DNA of 64,000 bases from assembly GCA_911728455.2 (NCBI GenBank), contig OU452225.1, forward strand, positions 27,686,495-27,750,494, in the 5' to 3' direction. The translations under genes were made by a program, and so were the position numbers. Positions 38,802 to 49,314 of this stretch are shown here, in pieces. The DNA comes from Marthasterias glacialis (taxonomy: Eukaryota > Echinodermata > Asteroidea > Forcipulatida > Asteriidae). The notes below the pieces were generated by a model. That model was not told the origin of the DNA. It saw only the letters and a program-made list of their open reading frames with translations, and ran no database searches. Every line of letters begins with the position of its first letter. The first letter of the stretch is position 1.

Positions 38802-38952
38802 CTCTTTCACTCCGTTAAGTCTATTTATAACTGCATGTGAACAACTCAAATGAACCGCAAAGCCATTTATGGCCTTGATTTTGTACAGTATCAAAGACAA
38901 ACAAAAACAATTATGTTCATCCACTTGCAGAAATTCCAGGGGTGTCAAAGAG
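38802..38952. mobile_element. TTAA-flanked MITE, copy 2
   Basis: It is homologous over its length to 31167-31315: CTCTTTCACTCCGTTAAGT, AAAGCCATTTATGGC and TTTTGTACAGTATCAAA are shared. TTAA precedes it (38798-38801). The right flank has decayed to TTGG, and the right terminus reads GGTGTCAAAGAG, so this copy is older. Confidence 0.72.
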
Positions 38953-38955
38953 TTG

Positions 38956-39639
38956 GGTAAAAATTGTAATTTGAGATAGATTATTTACTCTAGATTGAAA
39001 AGTGAGAGGAATCGACCCAGTAGTGAATGTATTCTGAATTATAATGTAACACAAGTACATGTAGGTGTTTACAAACTTGTTTATCTTTAGATCATTCCCT
39101 GACCAGGCTAGGCTGTCTGTTACATTGTAATGCAGTGGGTTCAAACCTAAGATAATGTTGATATTGGATTCTACCTAAAAGACATGTTAACCCTATGAAA
39201 GCTGGGTGTGAGGGAGAGAACACAACATGACACTCTCCATTCAATTATTTTGCTGTGATTTTTAACAGTGATGTAGATCACCACAACTAAGTATGACTTT
39301 TCTTGACTAGTATCTAGGTCAAACATAAAACAGAAGAAATCTTAAGGTCTACTGTTACCATGGAAATTGTTTTTTTCTTATTTGGGTACCCAAATATGAT
39401 ATTTTTGTTTCTGAATTTTAAATGAAAGGATTAATATCAGCTGTAAAAGTTAAAAAAGGAAATGTTGTTTGTTAGGTACAACTGCAGCCTGGGAATGGAA
39501 AAGATGAAAGCCCATTATTATCTTGTTCCTTCCAGATATTACTTTGTTCCAACAAGCTTTATATGAACCTACTGCTTTACTGCCTTATCCACTTAAATGT
39601 TAACACTTATCCATAATACGCCATTAAAGTAAAAAAAAC
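38956..39639. other. AT-rich stretch without recognised feature
   Basis: I find no coding homology, RNA gene or repeat end in this stretch. Confidence 0.55.
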
Positions 39640-39751
39640 ATTCTAGATTTAAGAGCTTTACAAATCAGTTAAATTAAAACGACAGATTCTTAAATCAGAA
39701 ACCATTCTTCAAACATAATTTCTCAACCATACGTTTTTTATGAAAATCTAT
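39640..39751 (+). repeat. Left part of interrupted interspersed repeat
   Basis: CTAGATTTAAGAGCTTTACA, ACCATTCTT and TTTTTTATGAAAAT match 37270-37385 in order. Homology continues through the adjacent tRNA-like sequence, then resumes at 46424 beyond the LINE and the TIR element. Confidence 0.7.
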
Positions 39752-39824
39752 GGCTGCATAGCTCAGTTGGTAGAGTGTCAGTACGTAAAGGCGATGGTCG
39801 CAGGTTCAAATCCCGCTCCAGTCA
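39752..39824 (+). tRNA. tRNA-like sequence (tRNA pseudogene or SINE head, anticodon position GTA)
   Basis: It is 73 nt, the canonical length, with box A TAGCTCAGTTGG and box B GGTTCAAATCC. Acceptor GGCTGCA pairs with TCCAGTC at five to six positions plus a G-U. The D arm is GCTC/GAGT and the T arm GCAGG/CCCGC has four of five pairs. The anticodon arm is poor: TCAGT/GGCGA gives two pairs and one wobble, and position 33 is C, not T. The loop ACGTAAA would give GTA (Tyr), but there is no intron as in normal eukaryotic tRNA-Tyr. It is therefore probably a pseudogene or part of a SINE, possibly still binding TFIIIC. The LINE begins at its 3' end. Confidence 0.5.
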
Positions 39825-39897
39825 ATTTTTCCTTGTTCTCCCAAAAAATTACTTTACAACTAGACATTCAGTTTTTGTTATATCACACCAAAGAAGC

Positions 39898-42800
39898 ATG
39901 GCGACTGGAACACATGCTCTACTTCTAGCTCTGATAACTGCAACAATTTCCACCAGACTCTATTGCGTTTGCAGTGAACATTGCATACCATCTTGCAGGG
40001 CTATTTCCACTGATAATTGTGGTGTCTTTAATGAAGTCTCTCATCAACATGGAAAGGAAATCTGGGCAGATTTCAAGCTCATTTCTGAGCTTTCTCAGCT
40101 ATTTCTTGAAGAATGGCCTAGTGTTCAACACACACTCGACTGGTTCCATTGTTACACTGATGTACATGTACATGTATGCTATTGCACTACACAATCAAGC
40201 CCATGGTCTGACCATGCACACTTTTGTGGTATATTCAACCCATCATGGCAGACATTGTACAAACCAAGAAGCTGTAAGAGTAAGTTTGGGCATGCCCCAA
40301 TCAGTTATTACTCCAACTGTGAGGCCTCATTCAACATTGAACTGAGTATTTGTGGCGATGTGGAAAGCAACCCTGGCCCAGACACAATTTTAAATATTCT
40401 ACCTCCATCATCGTCTATCCAGCCTACTCATAGAACATCTGAACCATCGCCATTACGTCATACCACCTTGCGACCGTCATCCAAGTCAACTCTTAGTGCG
40501 GTTCTTTTCAATGCCAGAAGCATTGCCAACAAGTTACTCCTTTTTCAAACTGAACTAGATGTCTTCAAATACGACTTAGTTTTCATCACTGAATCGTGGC
40601 TCGACAACTCAATTCACGATGGAGAACTCCTTTCTGACTGTAACTTTTCCATTTTTAGAAAAGATCGTAACAGACATGGCGGAGGCGTTTTTGTTACTAT
40701 TGCCAAACATTTATCTCCAGTTCGTAAGCATGAATTTGAACATGTGGACCTTGAATTGATTATGATTGAAATTCATACTAAACATGGTAAAGTGTTGCTG
40801 GGTTGTTTATATAGACCACCCAGTACGTCTGCTAAGTTTTTTGATGATTATCAATCTGTCATTGAAACCATATTGTCATGTTCCCAACAGTATGCTGCTA
40901 TAGTTTTACTTGGTGATTTTAACATTGATTTCCGTACACAATCATCATCCTTGGCTTGTTTGAATAATATCTCTGATATTCTCAATTTACAGCAATTGGT
41001 CACATTCACCACTCGTAATAGTACTTCACCCACTGCTCCTGGATCAGTGATAGACTTGCTGTTTACAAATAGATCAGACCTGTTTTCTAATGTAATTCAA
41101 CATGCCGGCCTTGGTAACAGTGATCATAACGGTGTTAAGTTTGAAATGTTAACCTATAATGACCACAAAACAATGAATAGGTCTTTTTATCAATATAAAA
41201 AGGCTAACATCAATGCCTTATGTGACACTCTCCGTTTGGTGCCTTGGCACACTTGTTACTCATCAGATGATATTAATGTGATATGGGCTTATTTTAAAGA
41301 CCTCTTGTTTGCTGCCATAAAAGATAATGTTCCGACTGCCAAATGTAAAGGTAGAAAGAGACATCCATGGATCTCTTTGGATATCATTATTTTATCTAAA
41401 AAGAAAAACAGAGCCTTTAAAGCAGCTATGTGTAACAAAGCTAATCATAACTTATGGAACAAGTACAAGAAGCTTCGGAATGAGGTCAAGTATCGTACAA
41501 GACAATCATATTGTGCTTACATCAATGACTTGGCCACGAATTGCTCATCAAATCCTAAACAGTTCTGGTCCTTTGTGAGCACTCAGCGTAGAAAGAGTAC
41601 GATTATGAGTTTTCAAACTGACAATGGTGTCATCAATGATCCAGTCAATATTGCTCAGAATTTCAACCTTATGTTTCAGAGTAATTTTAGCTGTGACTCT
41701 AAAAATACCATTGATATCTCTTGCGATCATGTTAACACTGATTTCCGTCTTTGTAACATATCTACCACCCCAGCCGAGGTTAAACAACTTCTTTCAGAAC
41801 TCAATATTCATAAGTCTTGTGGTCCTGATGACATATCTCCAATGTTGTTGCAACTAGCTTGTGATAGTCTAGCCGAACCACTCGCTAAACTTTTTAACCT
41901 TTCGCTTGCTACAGGTGTAGTCCCACATGAATGGAAATTAGCGAACATTGTTCCTTTATTTAAAACTGGCAATGCGCATGTCATGTCAAATTATAGACCC
42001 ATTTCTTTATGCTCTGTTATCTGTAAAATTCTTGAAAAGATTATCTGTAAAAATCTCATTAATCACATGTACAGAGGGGGGATAATCTCTCCTACTCAAC
42101 ATGGTTTTTTTCCTAAACGTTCTTGCATGACTCAATTGACAACTCTTTATCATAGCTGGGCCAATGCTCTTGATGTCTCAAAACCACCGCGCATTGATGC
42201 AATCTTCCTTGATTGGTCAAAAGCATTTGATCGTGTGAGTCACCAAGTTCTTTTAGACAAATTACATAAATACGGTATTTGTGGCTCAATGTTGCACTGG
42301 TTTAAGTCATATCTCACAAACAGGTTTCAACGGGTTCAGTTTATGGGTTCATCATCTGACTGGGTTGTGGTTCATTCTGGAGTGCCACAGGGATCTGTTC
42401 TTGCACCTATACTTTTTAACATATTATTTGCTTTCGATTTACCATTTTGCATACAGTCGAGTCTCCGTCAGTATGCAGATGACACTGTCTTGTACAGAGT
42501 CATTAAAAATCCAGATGATGAAATTGCACTTCAGGATGACCTGCGGCACATTAATACTTGGTGTAATTTGAACTGCATGATTCTTAACCCAAATAAGTGC
42601 AAACTAATGACTATTACTCGGTCTAGAAACCCTGTTAATTCACTGTATAAGATTGCTAATCACACTCTGGAAAATGTGGATAATTACAAATACCTGGGCG
42701 TTATTATCTCTAGGGACTTAAGCTGGAAAACACATGTTAATGCAGTCACTTCCAAAGCCACTAGACTTAATGGATTTATTGGTAGACTTGTTAAATCTAG

Positions 42801-43332
42801 AAACCCTAAAATTTTGACCTCACTCTATCGTTCGATTAGCAGACCTGTACTTGAATATGCTGCTCCCGTCTGGTGCCCTGTGCTTTCAACTCAGCAAGAA
42901 ACGCTAGAAAGGGTGCAGAGACGATTCACCCGTTTCTGTTTAGGTTTGCCGAGAAGGGCTCTAATTAATTCGGTCAATGAAATTGAGTATCCTGACAGGT
43001 GTGTCAAGTTGGGTCTGCCTCTTTTAATCAATAGAGTTCATTTTTTATCAATTATGTTTGTTGTTAAATGTTTATATAACAAGTTTGACATAGATAATGC
43101 CACGCATTTTTCAATCAATTGTAGACATACTGAAGCAGTTAAATTTTGCCATCAACGGGCTAGAACCAATGCTGCCCACCATTCCCTCTTTCACAGATTC
43201 CCACGATTATGGGATGAATTACCGGCTAACATTACAGATACCATAATCCTTGGCTTATCCTCTTTCACAAACTCGCTCAGAAAACACTTATTAATCCCTG
43301 GCCATGTAGAATCTTTGACCAAAACTGTATAA
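39898..43332 (+). CDS. LINE polyprotein: Cys-rich N-terminal peptide, 2A, AP endonuclease, reverse transcriptase
   Basis: The ORF is 1,144 codons. I chose ATG 39898 because the longer frame from 39775 opens with GTG inside a tRNA-like sequence. Residues 1-160 form a Cys-rich segment (12 Cys) with a hydrophobic start (ALLLALITATIS), like a signal peptide. C-G-D-V-E-S-N-P-G-P at about residues 152-161 fits the 2A consensus D-x-E-x-N-P-G-P; ribosomal skipping would release residues 1-160 and leave a 984-residue EN-RT. The apurinic endonuclease has FNARS, E232 in TESW, D340 in LGDFN, and D409-H410 in NSDH. The RT has NYRPISL, FLDWSKAFD (D772), GVPQGS (about 830) and YADD (859-862). No RNase H is seen. 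It would nick DNA and prime reverse transcription of its own RNA. No stop or frameshift breaks it. Confidence 0.9.
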   Translation: MATGTHALLLALITATISTRLYCVCSEHCIPSCRAISTDNCGVFNEVSHQHGKEIWADFKLISELSQLFLEEWPSVQHTLDWFHCYTDVHVHVCYCTTQSSPWSDHAHFCGIFNPSWQTLYKPRSCKSKFGHAPISYYSNCEASFNIELSICGDVESNPGPDTILNILPPSSSIQPTHRTSEPSPLRHTTLRPSSKSTLSAVLFNARSIANKLLLFQTELDVFKYDLVFITESWLDNSIHDGELLSDCNFSIFRKDRNRHGGGVFVTIAKHLSPVRKHEFEHVDLELIMIEIHTKHGKVLLGCLYRPPSTSAKFFDDYQSVIETILSCSQQYAAIVLLGDFNIDFRTQSSSLACLNNISDILNLQQLVTFTTRNSTSPTAPGSVIDLLFTNRSDLFSNVIQHAGLGNSDHNGVKFEMLTYNDHKTMNRSFYQYKKANINALCDTLRLVPWHTCYSSDDINVIWAYFKDLLFAAIKDNVPTAKCKGRKRHPWISLDIIILSKKKNRAFKAAMCNKANHNLWNKYKKLRNEVKYRTRQSYCAYINDLATNCSSNPKQFWSFVSTQRRKSTIMSFQTDNGVINDPVNIAQNFNLMFQSNFSCDSKNTIDISCDHVNTDFRLCNISTTPAEVKQLLSELNIHKSCGPDDISPMLLQLACDSLAEPLAKLFNLSLATGVVPHEWKLANIVPLFKTGNAHVMSNYRPISLCSVICKILEKIICKNLINHMYRGGIISPTQHGFFPKRSCMTQLTTLYHSWANALDVSKPPRIDAIFLDWSKAFDRVSHQVLLDKLHKYGICGSMLHWFKSYLTNRFQRVQFMGSSSDWVVVHSGVPQGSVLAPILFNILFAFDLPFCIQSSLRQYADDTVLYRVIKNPDDEIALQDDLRHINTWCNLNCMILNPNKCKLMTITRSRNPVNSLYKIANHTLENVDNYKYLGVIISRDLSWKTHVNAVTSKATRLNGFIGRLVKSRNPKILTSLYRSISRPVLEYAAPVWCPVLSTQQETLERVQRRFTRFCLGLPRRALINSVNEIEYPDRCVKLGLPLLINRVHFLSIMFVVKCLYNKFDIDNATHFSINCRHTEAVKFCHQRARTNAAHHSLFHRFPRLWDELPANITDTIILGLSSFTNSLRKHLLIPGHVESLTKTV
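40321..40380 (+). other. 2A-like ribosome-skipping site in the LINE ORF
   Basis: The codons at 40354-40380 encode G-D-V-E-S-N-P-G-P in frame, preceded by FNIELSIC, a stretch of the helical type found upstream of active 2A peptides. The predicted break lies between Gly (40375-40377) and Pro (40378-40380). 2A-like sequences are known in some APE-type non-LTR retrotransposons of sea urchins and other animals. The match to the consensus is exact; activity is inferred. Confidence 0.85.
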
Positions 43333-43393
43333 AAATCCCTGCTCATTTTCAATACCTTGCTGCTATTTCAACTTTTGTTTTAATGTTGTCTTC

Positions 43394-43635
<242 letters not shown>

Positions 43636-43989
43636 TTTTACTTCAGATTCTTAAATGCTTATTTACTATTGCATATACCAGAATTTCTACTTTTCCTAGT
43701 ATTTTAAAATGTTTTTGGACCTTTTAAACTTAATTTTGGTGCCATATTTTTTATATTGTGAGCCATGTTATTGCCCTTTACATCTTTTAATGTTTGTCTG
43801 TTTTTAAATTGTGGCATTGGGAGATCAACTTGATAGTAATTAAGTTTACTTTTTTGAAATCCTTCAGGGGTGCTACTTTTTTAAGACCGTCTTTGTGCTT
43901 GCCTGTATCTGTCTTCTCACAGTAGTTTTTGTACACTTTGTTTGTTTTACCTGAGAAATTAATAAATGAAATGAAATGAAATGAAAAAC

Positions 43990-46416
43990 TAGGTGTTCGG
44001 GAACGACATGAACGAGAAATGAATTGCTTCTAAACATCGATGAGTTAATACACACAACAATGTACAAAAAACGGTTACAATTAGTGTTGTAGCACCATTG
44101 TTTTCAAACTTATTACCAGAGGGCGCTGTTTAATGTAATGACGTCATCAGTTTTAAACTTAAAAACGCGGAGTCCTTTACCTACTCACACACTGAAACCA
44201 TGTCCAATGCTCGTTTTATACTGACCAAAGAACTAAAAAATAATGGCTATATAACAATTGTTTCCTTTAACATCCGGTTTGAACCGCAATACAAGGTCAA
44301 ATTGGAGTCATTTCTTTGCGACATTTAAATAGTTTCAAAAGACCTTTGCGATGATGTGTCGATTGTAAAAATCCATTGTGCACTTCAGGAGTTCTGATTT
44401 AATTAATAAACTTTGATTTATTGTAACTCAACATCTGATGACGTCATCATGACGTCATTGTTTTATTTCCCGTCTTCATATTGAGGTTCAAGTATATGCA
44501 CAGTTTCAAGGTTCAGTTTAATTTCAATTTTGAGTTATAAATTTGGAGATAATTTTGGAGGAATGAAACATTTAGAGTAACATAATAGTCTCTATGAGAC
44601 ACCGTATAACACATGGTTTTGATTTTGTTTGATATATTAAAAGTGAAATCAAATAAAACTTTTAAATATGAATATGAAAATAATTAAATAGAGCTTTATC
44701 ATATGTATTTCATGGGGACTTCCGGTTTGGGCAGGAAGCGAGGTCAACTCAGGTCAATACAAAATATAAAAAGCCGCATACATTTATTGTAACTCGACTC
44801 CTGGAGGAAAAACAAGTTACCTTTTTGAATTTAACTGCCAGGAAAAACAATGTTTTCGTGCTGTCCAAATTGGTGCAATTGGCTGCCGCCAGGTTGTCTG
44901 TCCAAAATAGTTTTCATATTGCCTTTTATCAAAACATTAACCATTGCTGCCCTCCGTTTTGTTCGGCATCTAGCGGTGTCAATAAAATAAAGAAGTGTGT
45001 ATCACTAGTGAACGTTGATGGCGCTATATCAAATTAACGGTCTCAGTTTGAAACATCACCTTTACTGAACACTGGTGTACTGTACAGTCAATCTGACATT
45101 TGACAGATTCAAATTCCGAGCTCATTATCTGTATTAAAAAGTTCCAAAGTTTTATAAAAACTACCCCACTTTGATAAACATCATAAACACGTGTGTGCAC
45201 GGCTAAAGAAATACACGGACATTTTGAAAAGCGATGATTTTACTTTTAAACTTTACTTTTAAACAGTTTTACACAGCGTATCCCGACAACAACTCTCGCG
45301 GGGGTAAAGTGCCTCAGGACCCGCTGTTACACACTTGTGGCTGTCGTACGTAAGCACGTACGTGATCGGTATTGTATAGAACGAAAGACGATCATTTTGT
45401 CAATTGCATTTTCTCCGCCATTATACATCAAACAACTCACGTGAGCATGTGATTGTCTCAGTAAAGTCTCCTATTCCTCTCCCTGTCACAATTAAGCCAC
45501 CAGAATGACATAAAGGGAAACATTTCCACACTGAACTTGGCGTGACTTAAGACAACAGTTTTTCTTTGCGTCGCCATTATTACACACACAAAGAACTTAC
45601 CAACACACCGCAAAGTTCGATGAACTGTGACAAGACCTGACTTGTCGCGTGTAGGTATATACACAGCATGCAGTAAAAGTCTAGAGTACACACGCACGGG
45701 GTGCAATACAGTGAGGTAACTGTACAGACTTTATCGCCGATCGCGCTAAAAACGGCACTTTTCACTTTAATATAACTTCGTTATGCAGCTGCCAATTTTG
45801 TTCAAATTTCACAATTAGGCTTTTATAGTCGTTATCTATTACCAAAAAATTCAACACGTAGTTTGCTCAAAAAAATTTTTTTTAAACTCGTCGTCGTAAC
45901 AAACTGTAACATTTGATGACGTCATCAATGTAATATTTTCAAAGGTCATAAACTACATTTTACTTCGTACACTGAAACCATGTCCAAATTTTGTTTCATA
46001 TTTCAGACTTTTTAGGCATTTTTGGCTTCAATTTCCAGTTTGAACCGGAAGACAAGGTCAAATTGGGGTCATCTCTGTGAGACATTTAATTATTTTTTAA
46101 AGACCTTTCCGATGATGTATAGATTGTAAAAATCCTATGTGTACTTCAGGAGTTATGATTTTTTTAATGATTAAACTTTGATTTAACGTAATTCAACACC
46201 AGATGACGTCATGATGACGTCATTGTTCAAGTGCTGTCTTCAAGTTGAGGTCTAAGTATGTGCCAAGTTCCAAGGTTCAATTCAATTTCAATCTTGAGTT
46301 ATCTTTTGGAAACAAGTTCCCGGGAAGAAGAAGAAGAAGAAGAAGAAGAAAAGTAAAAAAAAAAAAAAAAAACTCGAACAATAACAAGACGTTTTCGGCT
46401 GTTGGCCGAACACCTA
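43990..46416. mobile_element. 2.4 kb CRE/ETS element with GTGTTCGG terminal repeats
   Basis: TAGGTGTTCGG (43990-44000) and CCGAACACCTA (46406-46416) are perfect 11 bp inverted ends. The right end also has the TTCGGC-TGTTG-GCCGAA hairpin and an AACAATAACAA segment after a poly-A run. The interior 44055-45957 is a copy of 26372-28306. It contains TGACGTCA sites near 44138, 44438, 44450, 45917, 46204 and 46216 and a diverged ETS-type motif. No transposase is visible. It sits directly on the LINE's 3' tail. This copy gives the best definition of the whole element's ends. Confidence 0.7.
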
Positions 46417-46423
46417 ATTACCA

Positions 46424-46594
46424 AGTCAGTTTCCCTTGATTGTTTGTAGTTTACATTTAATTTAATTTAAATGCAATTTGTTTCTTAATTTTGAAAATGA
46501 TTTAAGCTTTGACAGCATTTACCAATGACAATTAAAGACAATACACCAATATTATAGTATACATTAGTTCCACAGATATTGACTGGTGTAAAAT
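46424..46594 (+). repeat. Right part of interrupted interspersed repeat
   Basis: GATTGTTTGTAGTTTACAT, AGCTTTGACA, ACACCAATA and GACTGGTGTAAAAT match 37470-37640 in order at roughly 70-75 percent by eye. It completes the repeat whose left part is at 39640-39824. Confidence 0.65.
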
Positions 46595-46815
46595 ACTCAT
46601 TAGATATATTAGAACTGCCTCTAGCTGCCGGCAATCTAGTCGGTAGTCTAGTTGGTATGACATCTCCTCTAGAATGTTGGGGGTCGTGGGTTCATATCCT
46701 ACTAGAGGATTATGCCTTTGGATTTGTTTTCAAAGGACCTGGGGAAAGTACTGAGTTTGCAGTGCTTAACACACATCAGTGTATGGGTAAAAACACAAAT
46801 ACACCTGTAATATAA
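46595..46815 (+). other. Possible degenerate tRNA-derived sequence
   Basis: TCTAGTTGGTATGACATCTC followed 30 nt later by TCGTGGGTTCATATCCTAC resembles box A and box B of a tRNA, the latter with one or two changes. The arms do not fold well. No second copy is seen here. Low confidence. Confidence 0.3.
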
Positions 46816-47360
46816 ATTTTATGTCCAGTTTTTATGTCCAGTAGATTCAATTCCAAACCCAGTCTTCATTGGAATCTTCCCTTAGGACTGTTTGAGTACA
46901 TCGCTATGATGGTAAATGACTATAAAATTTATGTCTAGTGGTTAAGTCAGTAGGTTCAATTCCAAACCCAGTCTTCATTGGAATGTTCCCTTAGGATTGT
47001 TTGAGTACATCGCTATGATGGTGAATGACAATAAAATTTAGTGGTTAAGTCAATAGGTTCAACTAGCCCTTCCCATTAAATATGCTAATTATATTGTACC
47101 TTCATGCATGCATACAGACAATATTGGTGGGCAAACGCCACAGGTTTGTGCACTAGGCAGACGCGCAAACGCGTGTGCATCGCGCAACCATCAGCCCCAT
47201 ACAAAAAGGTGCGATGTTCCCTCATTTTGCCCACCAGTAGCGTTAGGTTCAATTCCAAACCAACTCTTTATTGGAATCTTCCCTCAGGATTGTTTTAATA
47301 CATCGCTATTTTGGTAAATAACTACAATTCCAAACCAAGTCTTTATTGGGATCTAACAAA
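46816..47360 (+). repeat. ~105 bp direct repeats with GGTTCAATTCCAAACC motif
   Basis: TTCAATTCCAAACCCAGTCT, TTGGAAT.TTCCCT.AGGA and TACATCGCTAT recur at about 46852, 46956 and 47248, with partial units near 47045 and 47325. GTGGTTAAGTCAGTAGGTTC before the second unit is box-B-like. An unrelated 180 bp piece (47060-47235) separates the units. Confidence 0.7.
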
Positions 47361-47960
47361 TTGTTAAAACATTTAACCATAAGTATGTTTATACAATGAA
47401 TTTTGTCAATGATCTACTTTTAGAGAAGTTGGAGGCAAAACAAACATACTGTTTTACTTTGCATAACTTTTTGGTTTTAAGAAAGAGGTTGAGTTAGAAA
47501 CTAAGTTATCAATTTGTCTACAGTGGGTTTGATAGTGAGTGATATGTCCACCAGGCTCCATCCAAACCAACAGCTCTTTTAGGTTACATTTTGTTACTTT
47601 TCAGAATTTTATTTGTTCATGTTACAAAATAAATTTGAAAAACCTAAACTCAAACATTCAGCAATTGAAGTAGAAGTCAAGGTTCACGGCAGCCTACTTT
47701 TTGATTCACCAGTATACTGGTAGCTGTAGTCTTTTTTACATGTAGGACATACATGTAACATCATGACTATTCTTAGTGGAACTACAGATATGATGTAATT
47801 CCATAAATTAACCTCAGCCAACATAAACTACTTATAAAGATTACTCACTGTCTTTAAACTGCAATGCATGGATTATCTGGTGCTCATTTTTATTTTCAAC
47901 ACAGAGTTAATTTTGTTTTGATATGAGTTATGTTTATCTTTTCTTTTTTCTAGTGATATT
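47361..47960. other. Non-coding stretch downstream of the FReD gene
   Basis: On the minus strand this is the region beyond the stop codon of the fibrinogen-domain gene, so it probably contains its 3' UTR. I do not see an unambiguous polyadenylation site. No other feature is recognised. Confidence 0.4.
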
Positions 47961-48220
47961 TTAGCCATGTCGTGGAGATTTGCAGATTTTGATTTCACTT
48001 TTTACAATTCCTGTACCATTCCAAGCACTGCCTCTAATGACAGGTTTGTTGTGAGCAGAATTATTCCTAGGCTGGATATATTCACCATTAAGGTTATTGT
48101 ATACAGCAGTACTGCAACCATTAAGCCACCAACCTCCTTCAACACTCAGAGTAGGGCAATCGTTATTGGGTTTGTCATATGTTGAGAATGGACGCCCATC
48201 GATCATATCTAAAATATTAT
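47961..48220 (-). CDS. Exon C: end of fibrinogen-related domain, with stop codon
   Basis: After the acceptor TTTTTCATTTCAG, the exon reads (D)NILDMIDGRPFSTYDK and includes CPTLSVEGGWWLNGCSTAVY and NLNGEY. These match the FReD C-terminal half: FST-D-x-D-N-D, then C and GWW..C, then NLNG.Y. The usual CH before SNLNG is CST here, and the DxDND calcium loop is D-K-P-N-N-D, so ligand or calcium binding may differ. It ends IKICKSPRHG and TAA (47961-47963). It starts in phase 1, which fits exon B, D1b or D2b. The start at 48220 is set by the splice site; the ATG further upstream is intronic. Confidence 0.82.
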
Positions 48221-48483
48221 CTGAAATGAAAAAAAAAACCATAACAGTTAAATATTGGAAATACATTATATCCATAAGATTGCTTTATGCAATTAGAATT
48301 CTGCTTGCATGATGGCTGTGGCCATTGGCAGCTTGTTCTGATTTTAACTTTGATTGAGTTGCAGTCATCAAAGAACAAGTCTAATGATATTACAATGATT
48401 ACTACTCATGTACAAAGTGCCTTATCTAGGAATTGTTATTTTAATGACAGGTAAGCATAGTTTTGAATCATGAGACCCAATTA

Positions 48484-48765
48484 AACCACACCTTGTAAGG
48501 GTTTACAAGGTGACGTGGTGCAATCTGCAGCAAACCATGCCAGAAACACCAGGGCAAACCTCTTCTCTTAAAGATAAGTGTACTGTGTTCTTTTTAGCTG
48601 TTTTATACAACACATGGGACATACAGCTTTGTGTCTCATCTAAAGGATGAAGCAATAATGGTTATTTGTCTTGCTTAAGAACACAAGTACCATGACCCAA
48701 ACCCACACTCTAACAACACTAGAACTTGAGTTTGGTGCATTAGATGGCATGGCCTTGACACTCCA
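48484..48765 (-). mobile_element. tRNA-Leu-derived SINE, degenerate copy 3
   Basis: Shared blocks with copies 1 and 2, read on the plus strand, are GGTGCAATCTGCAGC, AACACCAGGGC, ACAACACATGGGAC, GGATGAAGCAATAATGGTTA, CTTGCTTAAG.ACACAAGT and CCAAACCCACACTCT. It lacks the (ATT)n tail, and its tRNA head is poorly kept. A further fragment (GGGTTTACAAGGTGCTGCAG) lies at about 48845-48880. It is in the intron between exons D2b and C. Confidence 0.75.
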
Positions 48766-49172
48766 TTTTGTTTACTGAAGGCACAAATATTTTTAAAACA
48801 GTTTTATGAAGTTTTTAATTGTGTGAACTGTTTTATGTAGCACCTTTATATAAGGGTTTACAAGGTGCTGCAGCTATTTCAGTAGCCACTTGAGATGAAG
48901 AAAACACTAAGATATCCCTGGTCTCTTATGTTAAATACACTTGTTTATTTGTGATGAATGATTCGGTTGTGAAGTAAAAACAGGGATTGTTTATAATGAC
49001 CACACCATGCAGTTGGCATAAAGCAGAGTATTCAAATAAGATGTTCAAGTTTAATAGCTGCCTTAAATGCTAGATGAACACAAATAGAAAATAAAAAAGT
49101 TAGGCGAAGAATAATTCAAATTAGATATTTTGGTTGTAAGTAAAAACCTGGATTGTTTTTTAATGACCTCAC

Positions 49173-49314
49173 CATTACATCCAAGGAGTTCAATACACAT
49201 TGATGGACGATTGCCGTGATACCTAGTTGGTATGATTCGGATGTAGCGTGCTCTGATTCCCACATTCAACATGTGGGTTACTCTGGTGTACTCATCGCTA
49301 TTTCCAGGGAATCT
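49173..49314 (-). CDS. Exon D2b: second half of F5/8 type C domain 2
   Basis: The exon follows acceptor CCTTCACAG and reads RFPGNSDEYTRVTHML, then ARYIRIIPTRYHGNRPS and IELLGCN, ending at donor G|GTGAGG. This is the usual end of a discoidin domain: F.GN.D..T.V, then ARYIRI.P, then .R.E..GC, whose Cys pairs with the one at the start of the domain. It is 142 bp, phase 0 in and 1 out. The protein continues into exon C in frame. Confidence 0.85.

Noticed and set aside
39752-39824. Functional tRNA-Tyr gene
   Set aside because: The anticodon stem is broken, position 33 is not T and the usual Tyr intron is missing; kept as tRNA-like only.
39775-39897. N-terminal extension of the LINE ORF to 39775
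   Set aside because: The first codon is GTG and the extension lies in the tRNA-like sequence. The first ATG in frame is 39898.
48097-48312. Plus-strand ORFs over exon C
   Set aside because: Antisense shadow of the fibrinogen-coding exon.
49063-49272. ATG-initiated 69-codon ORF as a separate small gene
   Set aside because: It is exon D2b plus intron read-through; the true boundaries are the splice sites at 49314 and 49173.
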